Notes: generated by a model not told the origin, from the letters alone. 43,628 nucleotides of DNA from JBBKWQ01 sp037969115 (GCA_037969115.1 JBBKWQ010000010.1:1-43628), one strand, 5' to 3'. Counted from the first letter of the stretch, positions 25,208 to 33,695 are shown. Numbers and translations are program-made.

Positions 25208-26041
25208 TCAGGCCCGGCGGTCGTCGTCCCATCGGTCACCGTCGTAGCCGACGTCCCACATGATCAGTCCGTGGGGTGGAGCGACGGTGCCGGTGACGGC
25301 GCGGTCGCGTGCCGCCAGCATGTCGCCGATCGACTCGGGCGCGAACTTCCCCAGTCCTACGTCGACCGTGGTGCCGACGAGCGATCGCACCATTTGATGA
25401 CAGAACGCCGAGCCGCGAATCTCGAAGCACAACATCGAGGAGTCGTCGATGCGCGTCCAAGTCGCGTCGTACACGCGACGCACCAAGCTCGGCTCCTGCT
25501 CGGTCGCGGCCACCTTGGGCTTGCGGCAGAACGACGCGAAGTCGTGTTCGCCGAGCACGTGCGATGCAGACGCCGACATGGCATCGAGATCGAGGGGACG
25601 AGCGACGTGCCAACTCGATGCCGCCAGCAGCGGGTTCGGCGCCGGGTCGTTCCAGACGTGATAGCGGTAACGACGCCAGGTCGCATCGAAGCGGGCATCG
25701 AACTCGTCGTCGGCCCACTCGATCGAACGGACCGAGATCGTCGACTCGCACAGCTTGTTCACCCGTCGGGCCAGATCGTCGAGATCGGTCGCAGCAGGCA
25801 GGTCGCCGCTGACCACCTGGCCCCACGCATGCACACCCGCATCGGTGCGGCCGGCACCGGTGAGCTCGACCGGATTGCGCGTGATCAGGGCGATGTGCTT
25901 CGTGAGCTCGCCCATCACCGTTCGGACATCGCGGTTCGCGGCGAACCCGTGAAACGGTGCACCGTGGTACGAAACGACGAAACGGACCCGGCGAACGCCC
26001 GGCCCGTCTGACGGATTGCTCTGGTCGATGTGGGTGATCAC
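25208..26041 (-). CDS. truA: tRNA pseudouridine(38-40) synthase
   Basis: TruA makes pseudouridine at tRNA positions 38-40. The 277-residue protein has catalytic Asp67 in GAGRTDAGVHAWGQ. It also has FVVSYHGAPFHGFAANRDVRTV near the start and SAFCHQMVRSLVGTTVDVGLGK, the family C-terminal motif. The start is a GTG at 26041, 21 bases after the rplQ stop, as in the actinobacterial rpoA-rplQ-truA order. The length is typical. Confidence 0.95.
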   Translation of the reverse strand: MITHIDQSNPSDGPGVRRVRFVVSYHGAPFHGFAANRDVRTVMGELTKHIALITRNPVELTGAGRTDAGVHAWGQVVSGDLPAATDLDDLARRVNKLCESTISVRSIEWADDEFDARFDATWRRYRYHVWNDPAPNPLLAASSWHVARPLDLDAMSASASHVLGEHDFASFCRKPKVAATEQEPSLVRRVYDATWTRIDDSSMLCFEIRGSAFCHQMVRSLVGTTVDVGLGKFAPESIGDMLAARDRAVTGTVAPPHGLIMWDVGYDGDRWDDDRRA

Positions 26042-26062
26042 GTCGTGATGCTCACGACTGGT

Positions 26063-26431
26063 TCACACCAGCTCGATGCGCGCCATTCTGGCGTTGTCGC
26101 CATCGCGGTTGCCGAGCTTCAGGATGCGGGTGTAGCCGCCATTGCGTTCCTCGTACCGAGGGGCGACGTCGTTCACCAGCTTGTGGGTCATCTCGCGGTC
26201 GCCGAGGTACCCCTGGATCTGACGGATACGTGCCACACGCATCGGTCCGTCCTGAGCCTTCTTGGCCTTCGTGATGAGCTTCTCGGCCACCGGGCGAAGC
26301 GCCTTGGCCTTGGCTTCGGTGGTGGTGATGCCCTCGGCAGCGAACAGCGAGGCAGCCAGGTTCGCCATCATGAGGCGCTGGTGGGCTGAATCGCCGCCGA
26401 AGCTACGGGCACGGCGTGGGGTTGCAGGCAT
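26063..26431 (-). CDS. rplQ: 50S ribosomal protein L17
   Basis: The 122-residue protein has the L17 core SAHQRLMMANLAASLFAAEGITTTEAKAKALRPVAEKLIT and ends GYTRILKLGNRDGDNARMARIELV. It is a compact L17 without the long acidic C-terminal tail that many Actinobacteria have; in this genome a comparable tail is on L22 instead. It follows rpoA by 33 bases and ends the alpha-type ribosomal operon before truA. Confidence 0.97.
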   Translation of the reverse strand: MPATPRRARSFGGDSAHQRLMMANLAASLFAAEGITTTEAKAKALRPVAEKLITKAKKAQDGPMRVARIRQIQGYLGDREMTHKLVNDVAPRYEERNGGYTRILKLGNRDGDNARMARIELV

Positions 26432-26464
26432 GGTTCCTTCTCCGGGAGACGTTTCGTGGCTCGA

Positions 26465-27397
26465 TCAGCCGCGCAGCGAAAGGCCGCGCTCGTCGAGCTT
26501 TTCTTTCACTTCGTCCAGGCTCTTCTGCCCGAAGTTCGTGATGTTCAACAGGTCGTCCTCGTTCTTGGTCAGCAGTTCACCGATGGTGTTGACCTGCGCA
26601 CGCTTCAAGCAGTTGCGTGGGCGCTCCGACAGGTCGAGGTCTTCGATGGGGAGGTCGAGGTCGGGCGAACTGGTCGTGGTGTCGACGATCTCGCCGAGTT
26701 CGAGGCCCTGCGGTTCGTCGCTCATGCTGGCCACCAGGTCGACGAGCGAACGCAGGGTCGCACCCGCCGAGGCGAGCGCATCACTCGCCGACATCGAACC
26801 GTCGGTCTCGATTTCGAGGATCAGCTTGTCGTAGTTGGCCGACTGCTCGACGCGGGTCGGCTCGACGGTGAAGCTCACCCGGCGGACCGGACCGTAGATG
26901 GCGTCGATCGGGATGACGCCGATGGTGCGGTTCTCGATCTCGCGCTGGCTCGACGAGTAGCCGCGCCCACGCTCGACGGTGACGTCGATGGCGAGGCGAG
27001 CCTTGGAGTTGAGCGTGGCGATGTGGAGGTCCTTGTTGAGGATCTCGACGTCGGCCGGGCATTCGATGTCGCCGGCGGTGATGGTGGCCGGACCACGTGC
27101 GTCGATGCGCAGCGTGACGGCCTCGTCGGACTCGGATGTGACGACGACGTCCTTCAGGTTCAAGATCATGTCGGTCACGTCTTCGGCAACTCCGGCGATC
27201 GTGTCGAACTCGTGGAGTGCTTCGTCGAAACGAACGGTCGTGACGGCTGCGCCGGGGATCGACGACAGCAGTGTGCGCCGGAGCGAGTTACCGAGCGTAT
27301 GGCCGAAACCGGGCTCGAGCGGACCGACGGCGAAGCTCTGCCGGTTGTTGACTTCTTCGCCGATTGCCTCGACGGTGGGGCGCTGCATGACAAGCAT
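26465..27397 (-). CDS. rpoA: RNA polymerase alpha subunit
   Basis: RpoA starts polymerase assembly and contacts promoter UP elements. The 310-residue protein has the N-terminal domain with FAVGPLEPGFGHTLGNSLRRTLLSSIPGAAV. The C-terminal domain (about 240-310) has DLDLSERPRNCLKRAQVNTIGELL and NFGQKSLDEVKEKLDERGLSL. It stops directly after that helix, without the acidic tail common in other Actinobacteria. It lies between rpsD (57 bases upstream) and rplQ, the usual place. Confidence 0.98.
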   Translation of the reverse strand: MLVMQRPTVEAIGEEVNNRQSFAVGPLEPGFGHTLGNSLRRTLLSSIPGAAVTTVRFDEALHEFDTIAGVAEDVTDMILNLKDVVVTSESDEAVTLRIDARGPATITAGDIECPADVEILNKDLHIATLNSKARLAIDVTVERGRGYSSSQREIENRTIGVIPIDAIYGPVRRVSFTVEPTRVEQSANYDKLILEIETDGSMSASDALASAGATLRSLVDLVASMSDEPQGLELGEIVDTTTSSPDLDLPIEDLDLSERPRNCLKRAQVNTIGELLTKNEDDLLNITNFGQKSLDEVKEKLDERGLSLRG

Positions 27398-27454
27398 GGG
27401 ACGGCTTGGTCCTTTCTGACTGACGACTGACGACTCGACGGTTCGGGCGAGGTG

Positions 27455-28072
27455 TTACTTGGAGTAGAGCTCGACGATGAGCTGCTCGCGCACTGGCACA
27501 TCGATGTGCTCACGCTGAGGAAGGTCGCGAACGGTGACCTGCTTGCCGCCGTCACCGGTCTCGAGCCAACCCACCAGGGACCGGTCGAGCGTGTCGATGT
27601 TGTGCTGGATGACAATCATGTTCTGTGCCTTGGGCGAGAGCGAGACGACGTCGCCCTTCCGGCAGCGATAGCTCGGGATGTCGACTCGCTTGCCGTTGAC
27701 CTGGATCAGCCCGTGGTTCACGAACTGGCGGGACTGTGGTCGGGTCGATGCCCACCCGGCACGGTAGGTGACGTTGTCGAGACGGGTCTCGAGCAGGATC
27801 AACAGGTTCTCACCGGTCGGGCCGCTGAGACGGTTGGCCACTTTGTACGTCTTCTTGAACTGCTTCTCGAGCAGGCCGTAGATGTACTTCGCCTTCTGCT
27901 TCTCCTGCATCTGGGCGAGGTACTCGCTGCCGGCATTGCGGTGACGTGTACGTCCGTTGACGCCGGGCGGGAACGGACGTCGCTCGAGTGCTCGGCGACC
28001 CTTCTCGTTCTCGAAGATGTTGGTGCCGAGTCGGCGCGACATGCGCACCTTCGGTCCGGTATAACGAGCCAT
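27455..28072 (-). CDS. rpsD: 30S ribosomal protein S4
   Basis: S4 starts 30S assembly. The 205-residue protein begins MARYTGPKVRMSRRLG, lacks the N-terminal zinc cysteines (a C-minus form), and carries the S4 RNA-binding domain around 95-160 (LETRLDNVTYRAGWASTRPQSRQFVNHGLIQVNGKRV). It ends in VREQLIVELYSK. The ATG at 28072 is five bases after the rpsK stop; the longer open frame overlaps rpsK in another frame and is rejected. Confidence 0.98.
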   Translation of the reverse strand: MARYTGPKVRMSRRLGTNIFENEKGRRALERRPFPPGVNGRTRHRNAGSEYLAQMQEKQKAKYIYGLLEKQFKKTYKVANRLSGPTGENLLILLETRLDNVTYRAGWASTRPQSRQFVNHGLIQVNGKRVDIPSYRCRKGDVVSLSPKAQNMIVIQHNIDTLDRSLVGWLETGDGGKQVTVRDLPQREHIDVPVREQLIVELYSK

Positions 28073-28077
28073 GACGC

Positions 28078-28476
28078 TCAGCCCCTCCGGCGCTTGGGCG
28101 GCCGGCAACCGTTGTGTGGCACCGGGGTGACGTCTTTGATGGAGGTCACTTCGATCCCGGTGTTCTGGATGGAACGAACAGCGGTGTCGCGGCCCGAACC
28201 GGGGCCCTTCACCTGGATCTCGGCGCGGCGCAAACCATGTTCCATGGCATCGCTCACCGCACGCTCGGCGGCGAGCTGGGCGGCGAACGGCGTGCTCTTG
28301 CGGGATCCCTTGAACCCGACGGCACCCGACGATGCCCATGCGATCACGTCGCCGGAGGCGTCGGTGACCGACACGATGGTGTTGTTGAACGAGCTCTTGA
28401 TGTGCACGACGCCGGACGACACGTTCTTGCGGTCACGTTTACGGGGGCGGCGCCCACCGGGAGTTGGCTTGGCCAT
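28078..28476 (-). CDS. rpsK: 30S ribosomal protein S11
   Basis: The 132-residue protein begins MAKPTPGGRRPRKRDRKNV and has VHIKSSFNNTIVSVTDASG, the S11 signature RRAEIQVKGPGSGRDTAVRSIQ and the C-terminal DVTPVPHNGCRPPKRRR. It shapes the E-site of the 30S platform. The ATG at 28476 is two bases after the rpsM stop. The order rpsM-rpsK-rpsD-rpoA-rplQ is the alpha operon. Confidence 0.98.
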   Translation of the reverse strand: MAKPTPGGRRPRKRDRKNVSSGVVHIKSSFNNTIVSVTDASGDVIAWASSGAVGFKGSRKSTPFAAQLAAERAVSDAMEHGLRRAEIQVKGPGSGRDTAVRSIQNTGIEVTSIKDVTPVPHNGCRPPKRRRG

Positions 28477-28478
28477 CG

Positions 28479-28859
28479 CTACTTCCTCACAGCCTTCTTC
28501 TTGTTGGCAACGGTGCGCTTCGGGCCCTTGCGGGTGCGAGCGTTGGTGTGTGTGCGCTGGCCGCGTACCGGCAGGCCCTTGCGGTGACGGACGCCCTGCA
28601 GGCAACCGATCTCGATCTTGCGCTTGATGTCGTTCTGGATGTCACGACGGAGGTCACCCTCGATCGTGAGGTTGCCATCGACGTACTGACGGATCTTGTT
28701 CAGCTCGTCCTCTGTGAGATTCGAGACCTTGGTGTTGCGGTCGAGTCCGAGTTCGTCACACATCTTCTGGGAGGTCGTCTGACCGATCCCGAAGATGTAG
28801 GTGAGCGAGATCTCCAAACGATTTTCGCGCGGGATGTCGACGCCTGCGATACGTGCCAT
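28479..28859 (-). CDS. rpsM: 30S ribosomal protein S13
   Basis: The 126-residue protein starts MARIAGVDIPRENRLEISLTYIFGIG and contains the conserved tail CLQGVRHRKGLPVRGQRTHTNARTRKGPKR with the basic end KKKAVRK. It contacts P-site tRNA and L5. It lies 20 bases after the rpmJ stop. Length and content are as usual for Actinobacteria. Confidence 0.98.
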   Translation of the reverse strand: MARIAGVDIPRENRLEISLTYIFGIGQTTSQKMCDELGLDRNTKVSNLTEDELNKIRQYVDGNLTIEGDLRRDIQNDIKRKIEIGCLQGVRHRKGLPVRGQRTHTNARTRKGPKRTVANKKKAVRK

Positions 28860-28879
28860 GTGGCTCTTGCCTCTTCCTT

Positions 28880-28993
28880 CTAGCCCTGGCGCTGCTTGTG
28901 GCGCGGGTTCTCACAGATGACTTGTACGCGCCCGTGCCGGCGGATCACCTTGCACTTCTCGCACATCTTCTTGACACTCGGTCGGACCTTCAC
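28880..28993 (-). CDS. rpmJ: 50S ribosomal protein L36
   Basis: The 37-residue protein MKVRPSVKKMCEKCKVIRRH... keeps the four zinc ligands Cys11, Cys14, Cys27 and His32, so it is the C-plus form. It starts with GTG at 28993, which a longer open frame through infA hides. It lies seven bases after the infA stop and 20 bases before rpsM, the standard infA-rpmJ-rpsM order. Confidence 0.96.
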   Translation of the reverse strand: MKVRPSVKKMCEKCKVIRRHGRVQVICENPRHKQRQG

Positions 28994-29000
28994 GAACGCC

Positions 29001-29225
29001 TCACTTGTACCGATACGTGATACGGCCTCGGGTGAGGTCGTACGGGGTGAGTTCCACCTGCACCTTGTCGCCGGGGAGAATGCGGATGTAGTGCATTCGC
29101 ATCTTGCCCGAGATGTGGGCCAACACGTTGTGGCCGTTCTCGAGTTCGACTCGAAACATTGCATTCGGTAGCGACTCGACGATCGTGCCCTCGAGCACGA
29201 TCGCGTCTTCTTTGGGCTTAGGCAG
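29001..29225 (-). CDS. infA: Translation initiation factor IF-1, probable CTG start
   Basis: IF-1 blocks the A site during initiation. The protein has the full OB fold EGTIVESLPNAMFRVELENG ... MHYIRILPGDKVQVELTPYDLTRGRITYRYK. A GTG at 29198 would give only 65 residues and cut off the first strand. In frame upstream are codons for PKPKEDAI, the usual IF-1 N-terminus, preceded by CTG at 29225 and no ATG, GTG or TTG. GAGGAG (29237-29232) is six bases before this CTG, an ideal distance. A 74-residue IF-1 initiated at CUG is thus the best reading; an ATT at 29231 abuts the GAGGAG and is less likely. Confidence 0.88.
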   Translation of the reverse strand: MPKPKEDAIVLEGTIVESLPNAMFRVELENGHNVLAHISGKMRMHYIRILPGDKVQVELTPYDLTRGRITYRYK

Positions 29226-29348
29226 GGGAATCTCCTCGATTGGACGGAACCCGCTCGGAGTTCCTCGTACTCTCTGGCCCTCACGAGTCAGAACTTTTCC
29301 GGCGACGACTCGTACACATGCGTGTACGTGGCCACAGGCCGACTCACA

Positions 29349-29377
29349 ATGCTATCGGTGTCCGTGGCGAACACCAA
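29349..29377 (-). promoter_or_regulatory. Possible infA-rpmJ-rpsM-rpsK-rpsD-rpoA promoter
   Basis: On the minus strand TTGGTG (29377-29372) and TAGCAT (29354-29349) are 17 bases apart, three and four of six matches. The 198-base gap between adk and infA is the largest within the ribosomal block and could hold a promoter for the alpha-type genes. The gap also contains the small hairpin CGTACAC-ATGC-GTGTACG in the leader (29311-29328). Apart from these I see nothing in the gap; in particular no map gene. Confidence 0.35.
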
Positions 29378-29423
29378 TGGCCGGATCCGCCCCTTTTTCG
29401 ACGTCGTGTGGTATCGCCGCCGC

Positions 29424-30080
29424 TTACCGCCGGGCCTCGACCCAGTCGGTCAACCGCTTGAACACGTGGTCGGGATGACCGATGCCGTTCACGACGATGA
29501 GTTGGTTGCGTTCCAGGTAGAACGCGATCAGTGGCGCCGTCTGCTCCTCGTACAGATCGAGGCGTCGATTGACCGCGTCCGGGGTGTCGTCGTCGCGTTG
29601 CATCACGTCGCCACCGCACACGTCGCAGATCCAGGGTGAGCGCTCGTTCCCCGTGGCCGTGTAGTTGGTGCCGCAGTCGCGGCACACCCGACGAGACGAC
29701 AGCCGCTCCAGCACGATCTCGCGTGGCACGTCGAGGTCGAGCACCACGTTGATGCGCCGTTCGGCGGTCATCTTGGCGAGCGCCTCGGCCTGCACGACCG
29801 TGCGGGGGAAACCGTCGAGGATGTACCCACGGGTCATCGCGTCGTTGCGTTGCAGTCGTTCCTCGACCAGCCCACACATGATCTCGTCACCGACGAGGCC
29901 GCCGGCGTCCATGATCTGTTTGGCCATCAGACCGAGTTCGGTGCCCTCACGGACCGCGGCGCGCAACATGTCGCCCGTCGAGATGTGTGGTACCACGTAG
30001 TGACGCGACAAGCGGACACATTGGGTCCCCTTGCCGGCCCCTTGACGGCCGAGAATGATGAGTCTCGCTCCCGGTACCAC
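29424..30080 (-). CDS. adk: Adenylate kinase with zinc-binding lid
   Basis: Adk interconverts AMP, ADP and ATP. The 218-residue protein has the P-loop GRQGAGKGTQ at 11-20 (Arg replaces the usual Pro) and HISTGDMLR for AMP. It has the string GYILDGFPRTVVQAEAL and a long lid with Cys133, Cys136, Cys152 and Cys155, which should bind zinc. The GTG at 30080 is ten bases after the secY stop, the common secY-adk pair. map usually comes next in this operon and is not here. Confidence 0.97.
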   Translation of the reverse strand: MVPGARLIILGRQGAGKGTQCVRLSRHYVVPHISTGDMLRAAVREGTELGLMAKQIMDAGGLVGDEIMCGLVEERLQRNDAMTRGYILDGFPRTVVQAEALAKMTAERRINVVLDLDVPREIVLERLSSRRVCRDCGTNYTATGNERSPWICDVCGGDVMQRDDDTPDAVNRRLDLYEEQTAPLIAFYLERNQLIVVNGIGHPDHVFKRLTDWVEARR

Positions 30081-30090
30081 GGGACGAGTC

Positions 30091-31410
30091 CTACTTGAGG
30101 AAGCCCTCGTAGTTGCGCAACATGAGCTGACTGTCGATCTGACGCATCAGTTCGAGTGCGACGCCAACGGAGATGAGCACGCTCGTGCCGGCGAACGCAA
30201 AGCTGTTCACGTCGGCTGCCCAGAGGATGAGATACGGAAGGATCGCGATGAAGGCGATGAAGACGGCTCCCGGCAGCGTGATGCGGTTCACAGCTTTGCC
30301 GAGGTACCGCTCGGTCTGAGGACCCGGGCGCACGCCGGGGATGAAGCCGCCCTGCTTGCGGATCTGATCGGCCTGGCGCACCGGGTCGAAGGCGATCGAG
30401 TTGTAGAAGTACGCGAACGCGATGATGAGCAGGGCGAAAATCGTGATGTACACGATGTTCTGGCTGTTCAGGATGTAACGATCGACGTAGCGCTGAATGT
30501 CGGCGCGCCAGCCGGTGGACGACCCACCCAGGAAGCTCACCATGATGGCGGGCAACAGCAGGATCGAGCTGGCGAAGATGATCGGGATCACGCCCGACTG
30601 GTTGACCTTCAACGGGATGTAGGTGTTCTGGCCACCCATCATCCGGCGACCGACCACGCGTTTCGCGAATTGAACCGGAATGCGCCGCTGACCGAGCTCG
30701 ACGAACACGACGGCCACGATGATGAAGAGGGTCACCAGCACCATCACGAAGAACCAGAAGAACTTGTTCAACTGGAGAATCGAGTAGAAGCCCCCGGGCA
30801 GACCGGCGACCACCGACGCGAAGATGATCATCGACATGCCGTTGCCGATGCCGCGCTGCGAGATGAGCTCACCCATCCACATCAACACGGCCGTACCCGC
30901 CACCAGCGAGGGGATGATCAGGTAGCCGCGCGGCCAGATGCCGTCGGGGAGCAGCGGTACCGATGGGGCCTGCACCGCCGAGAAGAACGCTCCTCCGCCG
31001 CCCGTGCCGAACAGGAACACGAGCACGGTGGCCTGCAACGATGCGAGCGCGATGGTGACATAACGCGTGTACTGGGTGATCTTGCGCTGTCCGGTCGCAC
31101 CCTCCTGCTGGAGTTCTTCGAGCTTCGGGATGACCACGCCGAGCACCTGCATGATGATGCTGGCCGTGATGTAGGGCATGATGCCGAGCGCGAAGATCGA
31201 GAAGCTCTCGAACGCCCCGCCCGAGAACAGGTTGAACAACCCGAGCGCACCGTCTTGAGCGCCCTCACGCAACTGATCGATGGCGAGTGGATCGACACCC
31301 GGCACTCGAATGGCCGCGCCGACGCGATAGACGCCGATGATCAGGAACGTGAACAGGACCTTGTTGCGAAGGTCATGGACCTTGAAGATGTTCTTCAGGT
31401 TGGACAGCAC
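30091..31410 (-). CDS. secY: Protein translocase subunit SecY
   Basis: SecY is the channel of the Sec translocon. The 439-residue protein begins MLSNLKNIFKVHDLRNKVLFTFLIIGVYRVGAAIRVPGVD, which contains segment 1. It has about ten hydrophobic segments and the conserved IFALGIMPYITASIIMQ. FYNSIAFDPVRQADQIRKQGGFIPGVRPG is the cytoplasmic loop that contacts SecA and ribosomes. It lies between rplO (30 bases upstream) and adk in the spc-type operon. The length is normal. Confidence 0.98.
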   Translation of the reverse strand: MLSNLKNIFKVHDLRNKVLFTFLIIGVYRVGAAIRVPGVDPLAIDQLREGAQDGALGLFNLFSGGAFESFSIFALGIMPYITASIIMQVLGVVIPKLEELQQEGATGQRKITQYTRYVTIALASLQATVLVFLFGTGGGGAFFSAVQAPSVPLLPDGIWPRGYLIIPSLVAGTAVLMWMGELISQRGIGNGMSMIIFASVVAGLPGGFYSILQLNKFFWFFVMVLVTLFIIVAVVFVELGQRRIPVQFAKRVVGRRMMGGQNTYIPLKVNQSGVIPIIFASSILLLPAIMVSFLGGSSTGWRADIQRYVDRYILNSQNIVYITIFALLIIAFAYFYNSIAFDPVRQADQIRKQGGFIPGVRPGPQTERYLGKAVNRITLPGAVFIAFIAILPYLILWAADVNSFAFAGTSVLISVGVALELMRQIDSQLMLRNYEGFLK

Positions 31411-31440
31411 GTGAGGAGCACCTGTCGTTCGGGGGGCGGA

Positions 31441-31959
31441 TCAGCGGTTGGCGAACTGGTTGCCCTGCACGGGCGGACGACCGGCCTTGCCCTCTTCCTT
31501 GAACGGAAGCGGGATCAGCGTCACCGTACCGCCTGCGGCGGTGACGGCGGTCTCGGCTGCCTTCGACACGCCGTGCGCATGGACGTCGACCTTGGTGCCG
31601 ATCTCGCCGCGGGCGAGAATCTTGACGAAGTCGCCCTTGCGCACGAGTCCGCGCTCGACGAGCGTCTCGACGGTGATGTCGGTCTCGCCGAACTTTTCGA
31701 CGAGATCGGACAGCTGGTGCAGGTTCACTGCCGTGTACTCGACCCGGAACGGGTTGTTGAAGCCCTTGAGCTTCGGCACGCGCTGCTTCAGCGGGTTCTG
31801 TCCACCCTCGAAACCGCGGCGGACCGTGTTCCGGGCGCGCTGGCCCTTGGTGCCGCGACCGGCGGTCTTGCCGCCCTTGCCGCCGGTACCACGACCGACG
31901 CGCTTGGCGTTCTTCTTGGCACCGGGTGCCGGTGCGAGATCATGCACGCGCATGGTCAT
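31441..31959 (-). CDS. rplO: 50S ribosomal protein L15
   Basis: The 172-residue protein has the glycine-rich L15 N-terminus RVGRGTGGKGGKTAGRGTKGQRAR and the C-terminal KADFV-like region ending KEEGKAGRPPVQGNQFANR. It is slightly longer than the usual 145-150. The ATG at 31959 overlaps the rpmD stop as ATGA; a second ATG two codons in (MRVHDLAP) is the normal family start and equally possible. Confidence 0.96.
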   Translation of the reverse strand: MTMRVHDLAPAPGAKKNAKRVGRGTGGKGGKTAGRGTKGQRARNTVRRGFEGGQNPLKQRVPKLKGFNNPFRVEYTAVNLHQLSDLVEKFGETDITVETLVERGLVRKGDFVKILARGEIGTKVDVHAHGVSKAAETAVTAAGGTVTLIPLPFKEEGKAGRPPVQGNQFANR

Positions 31960-32147
31960 TCACCACTTTCGGAAACTTCGATGAGATGCGGTACTCGATT
32001 GATCATGCCGCGAATCTCGGGACGGTCGGGCAGTGTGTTGGTCTTGCCGATGCGGCCAAGACCGAGCGCACGCAGCGTGCCACGGGTCTTCGGTTTGGTG
32101 CCGATCCCGGACTTCACCTGCGTGACGGTGATCTGGTTCTCACTCAT
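31956..32147 (-). CDS. rpmD: 50S ribosomal protein L30
   Basis: The 63-residue protein has the short L30 layout: ITVTQVKSGIGTKPKTRGTLRALGLGRIGKTNTLPDRPEIRGMINRVPHLIEV. It overlaps the end of rpsE by eight bases and the start of rplO by four, so all three are translationally linked. Confidence 0.96.
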   Translation of the reverse strand: MSENQITVTQVKSGIGTKPKTRGTLRALGLGRIGKTNTLPDRPEIRGMINRVPHLIEVSESGE

Positions 32148-32736
32148 TCGGAACTCCCGACCGCGCTGCCGCCATCTGCTTCTGGCGTTCGTTGTAGGCG
32201 TTGAGCATGCCCTTGGGCACGAAGCTCTCTGCAGGAATGCCGCGACGCTTGGCGACCTCGTCGGGACGCTGCAACGACTTCAGCCCGGCGATCGTCGCAC
32301 GTGCGACGTTGATGTGGTTGGCCGAGCCGAGCGACTTGCACAGGATGTCGTGTACGCCGGCCTCTTCGAGGATGATTCGCACTGCACCGCCGGCGATCAC
32401 GCCGGTACCGGGTGCTGCGGGCTTCATGAGCACACGGCCACCGCCGGTCTCGCCGATCACCGGGTGGGTGATCGTGCTGCCGGCCAGCGCGACGTCGAAC
32501 AGGTTGCGCTTGGCCTCCTCGGTGCCCTTCTGGATCGCGAGAGGCACTTCCTTGGCCTTGCCGTAACCCAGGCCGACACGTCCGTTGCCGTCACCGACGA
32601 CGACGAGCGCGGTGAACGAGAAACGTCGACCACCCTTGACGACCTTGGCGACGCGGTTGATGGTGACGACGCGAGACTCGCGCAGTCCACCTTCGGTCTC
32701 GTTGCTGCTGTTGCTGTTGTTGGGCTGGTAGGCCAT
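32140..32736 (-). CDS. rpsE: 30S ribosomal protein S5
   Basis: The 198-residue protein opens with an Asn/Ser/Glu-rich, poorly conserved stretch (residues 1-18). Then come the S5 domain (ESRVVTINRVAKVVKGGRRFSFTALVVVGDGNGRVG) and the C-terminal IKSLGS-type strings (CKSLGSANHINVARATIAGL). S5 helps decoding accuracy. Its ATG at 32736 shares a base with the rplR stop (TAATG). Confidence 0.97.
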   Translation of the reverse strand: MAYQPNNSNSSNETEGGLRESRVVTINRVAKVVKGGRRFSFTALVVVGDGNGRVGLGYGKAKEVPLAIQKGTEEAKRNLFDVALAGSTITHPVIGETGGGRVLMKPAAPGTGVIAGGAVRIILEEAGVHDILCKSLGSANHINVARATIAGLKSLQRPDEVAKRRGIPAESFVPKGMLNAYNERQKQMAAARSGVPNE

Positions 32737-33104
32737 TAGAACTCCAAACCTGCTTCACGGGCGGCGGCGGCGACCGCAGCGATGCGGCCGTGGTAGGCGA
32801 ATCCGCCTCGATCGAACACGACCGTCGAAACTCCAGCAGCCTTGGCACGCTCGGCGACGAGCGTGCCCAAACGGCTTGCTGCATCGACGGTTGCACCGGA
32901 ACCAGCGGCACGCTGGTCGGCTTCGGTGGACGACGCTGCAGCGAGGGTGACCCCGGCATCGTCGTCGATCACCTGCACGCTGAAGTGCTTGTTCGAACGG
33001 AAGACGGCCATGCGCGGACGTGCTGCGGTGCCGTGGATCTTCTTGCGCACGCGGCGATGACGACGGATGCGTCCCTTGCGGCGCGCCTTTGCGATGTCAC
33101 TCAT
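32736..33104 (-). CDS. rplR: 50S ribosomal protein L18
   Basis: The 122-residue protein has the basic start KARRKGRIRRHRRVRKKIHGT, then PRMAVFRSNKHFSVQVIDDDAG. It ends in the L18 C-terminus VVFDRGGFAYHGRIAAVAAAAREAGLEF. It binds 5S rRNA with L5. It is 24 bases after the rplF stop. Confidence 0.97.
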   Translation of the reverse strand: MSDIAKARRKGRIRRHRRVRKKIHGTAARPRMAVFRSNKHFSVQVIDDDAGVTLAAASSTEADQRAAGSGATVDAASRLGTLVAERAKAAGVSTVVFDRGGFAYHGRIAAVAAAAREAGLEF

Positions 33105-33128
33105 GGCGATCTGTGCTCATTTCTCGGC

Positions 33129-33668
33129 TCACTTCTTGCCGGCCTTGCCGGCCTTGCGCACCACGCGCTCGCCGGCGTACCTGACACCCTTGCCCTTGTA
33201 GGGCTCGGGCTTACGGATGCTACGGATGTTGGCGGCGACCTGGCCGACGACTTCCTTGTCGATGCCCGACACGATCACCTGCGTCGGGATCGGGACCTCG
33301 AACGTGATGCCCTCCGGGGCCGGCACGCTGACCGGGTGGCTGAACCCGAGGTTGAGCCGCAACCCGGCCCCCTGGGACTCGGCACGGTAGCCGACACCGA
33401 CGATTTCGAGTTCTTTCTTGAATCCATCGGTGACACCGATGACCATGTTGTTGACCAGGCTGCGGACCAGACCGTGCAGTGCACGCTGGTCGCGCTCGTC
33501 GTTGGGACGCTCGAACGTGAGCGAACCGTCTGCCTGGCTGATCTCGATCATGCCGGGAATTTGACGCGACAAGGAGCCCTTGGGCCCCTTGACCGTGATC
33601 GATCGACCGCTGATCGTGACGTCGACTCCGGATGGGACGACGACTGGAGCTTTACCGATACGAGACAT
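33129..33668 (-). CDS. rplF: 50S ribosomal protein L6
   Basis: The 179-residue protein begins MSRIGKAPVVVPSGVDVTISG and carries the L6 motif KPEPYKGKGVRYAGERVVRKAGKAGKK at its end. L6 sits near the sarcin-ricin loop. It follows rpsH by 27 bases in the spc order. Confidence 0.98.
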   Translation of the reverse strand: MSRIGKAPVVVPSGVDVTISGRSITVKGPKGSLSRQIPGMIEISQADGSLTFERPNDERDQRALHGLVRSLVNNMVIGVTDGFKKELEIVGVGYRAESQGAGLRLNLGFSHPVSVPAPEGITFEVPIPTQVIVSGIDKEVVGQVAANIRSIRKPEPYKGKGVRYAGERVVRKAGKAGKK

Positions 33669-33695
33669 GTTGGTGCTCTCCTTCGTGGGTCCGGG

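Noticed and set aside
30055..32739. Plus-strand open frame of 894 codons opposite secY, rplO, rpmD and rpsE
   Set aside because: Four recognisable genes lie on the other strand. The translation is low in hydrophobic structure and shows no family.
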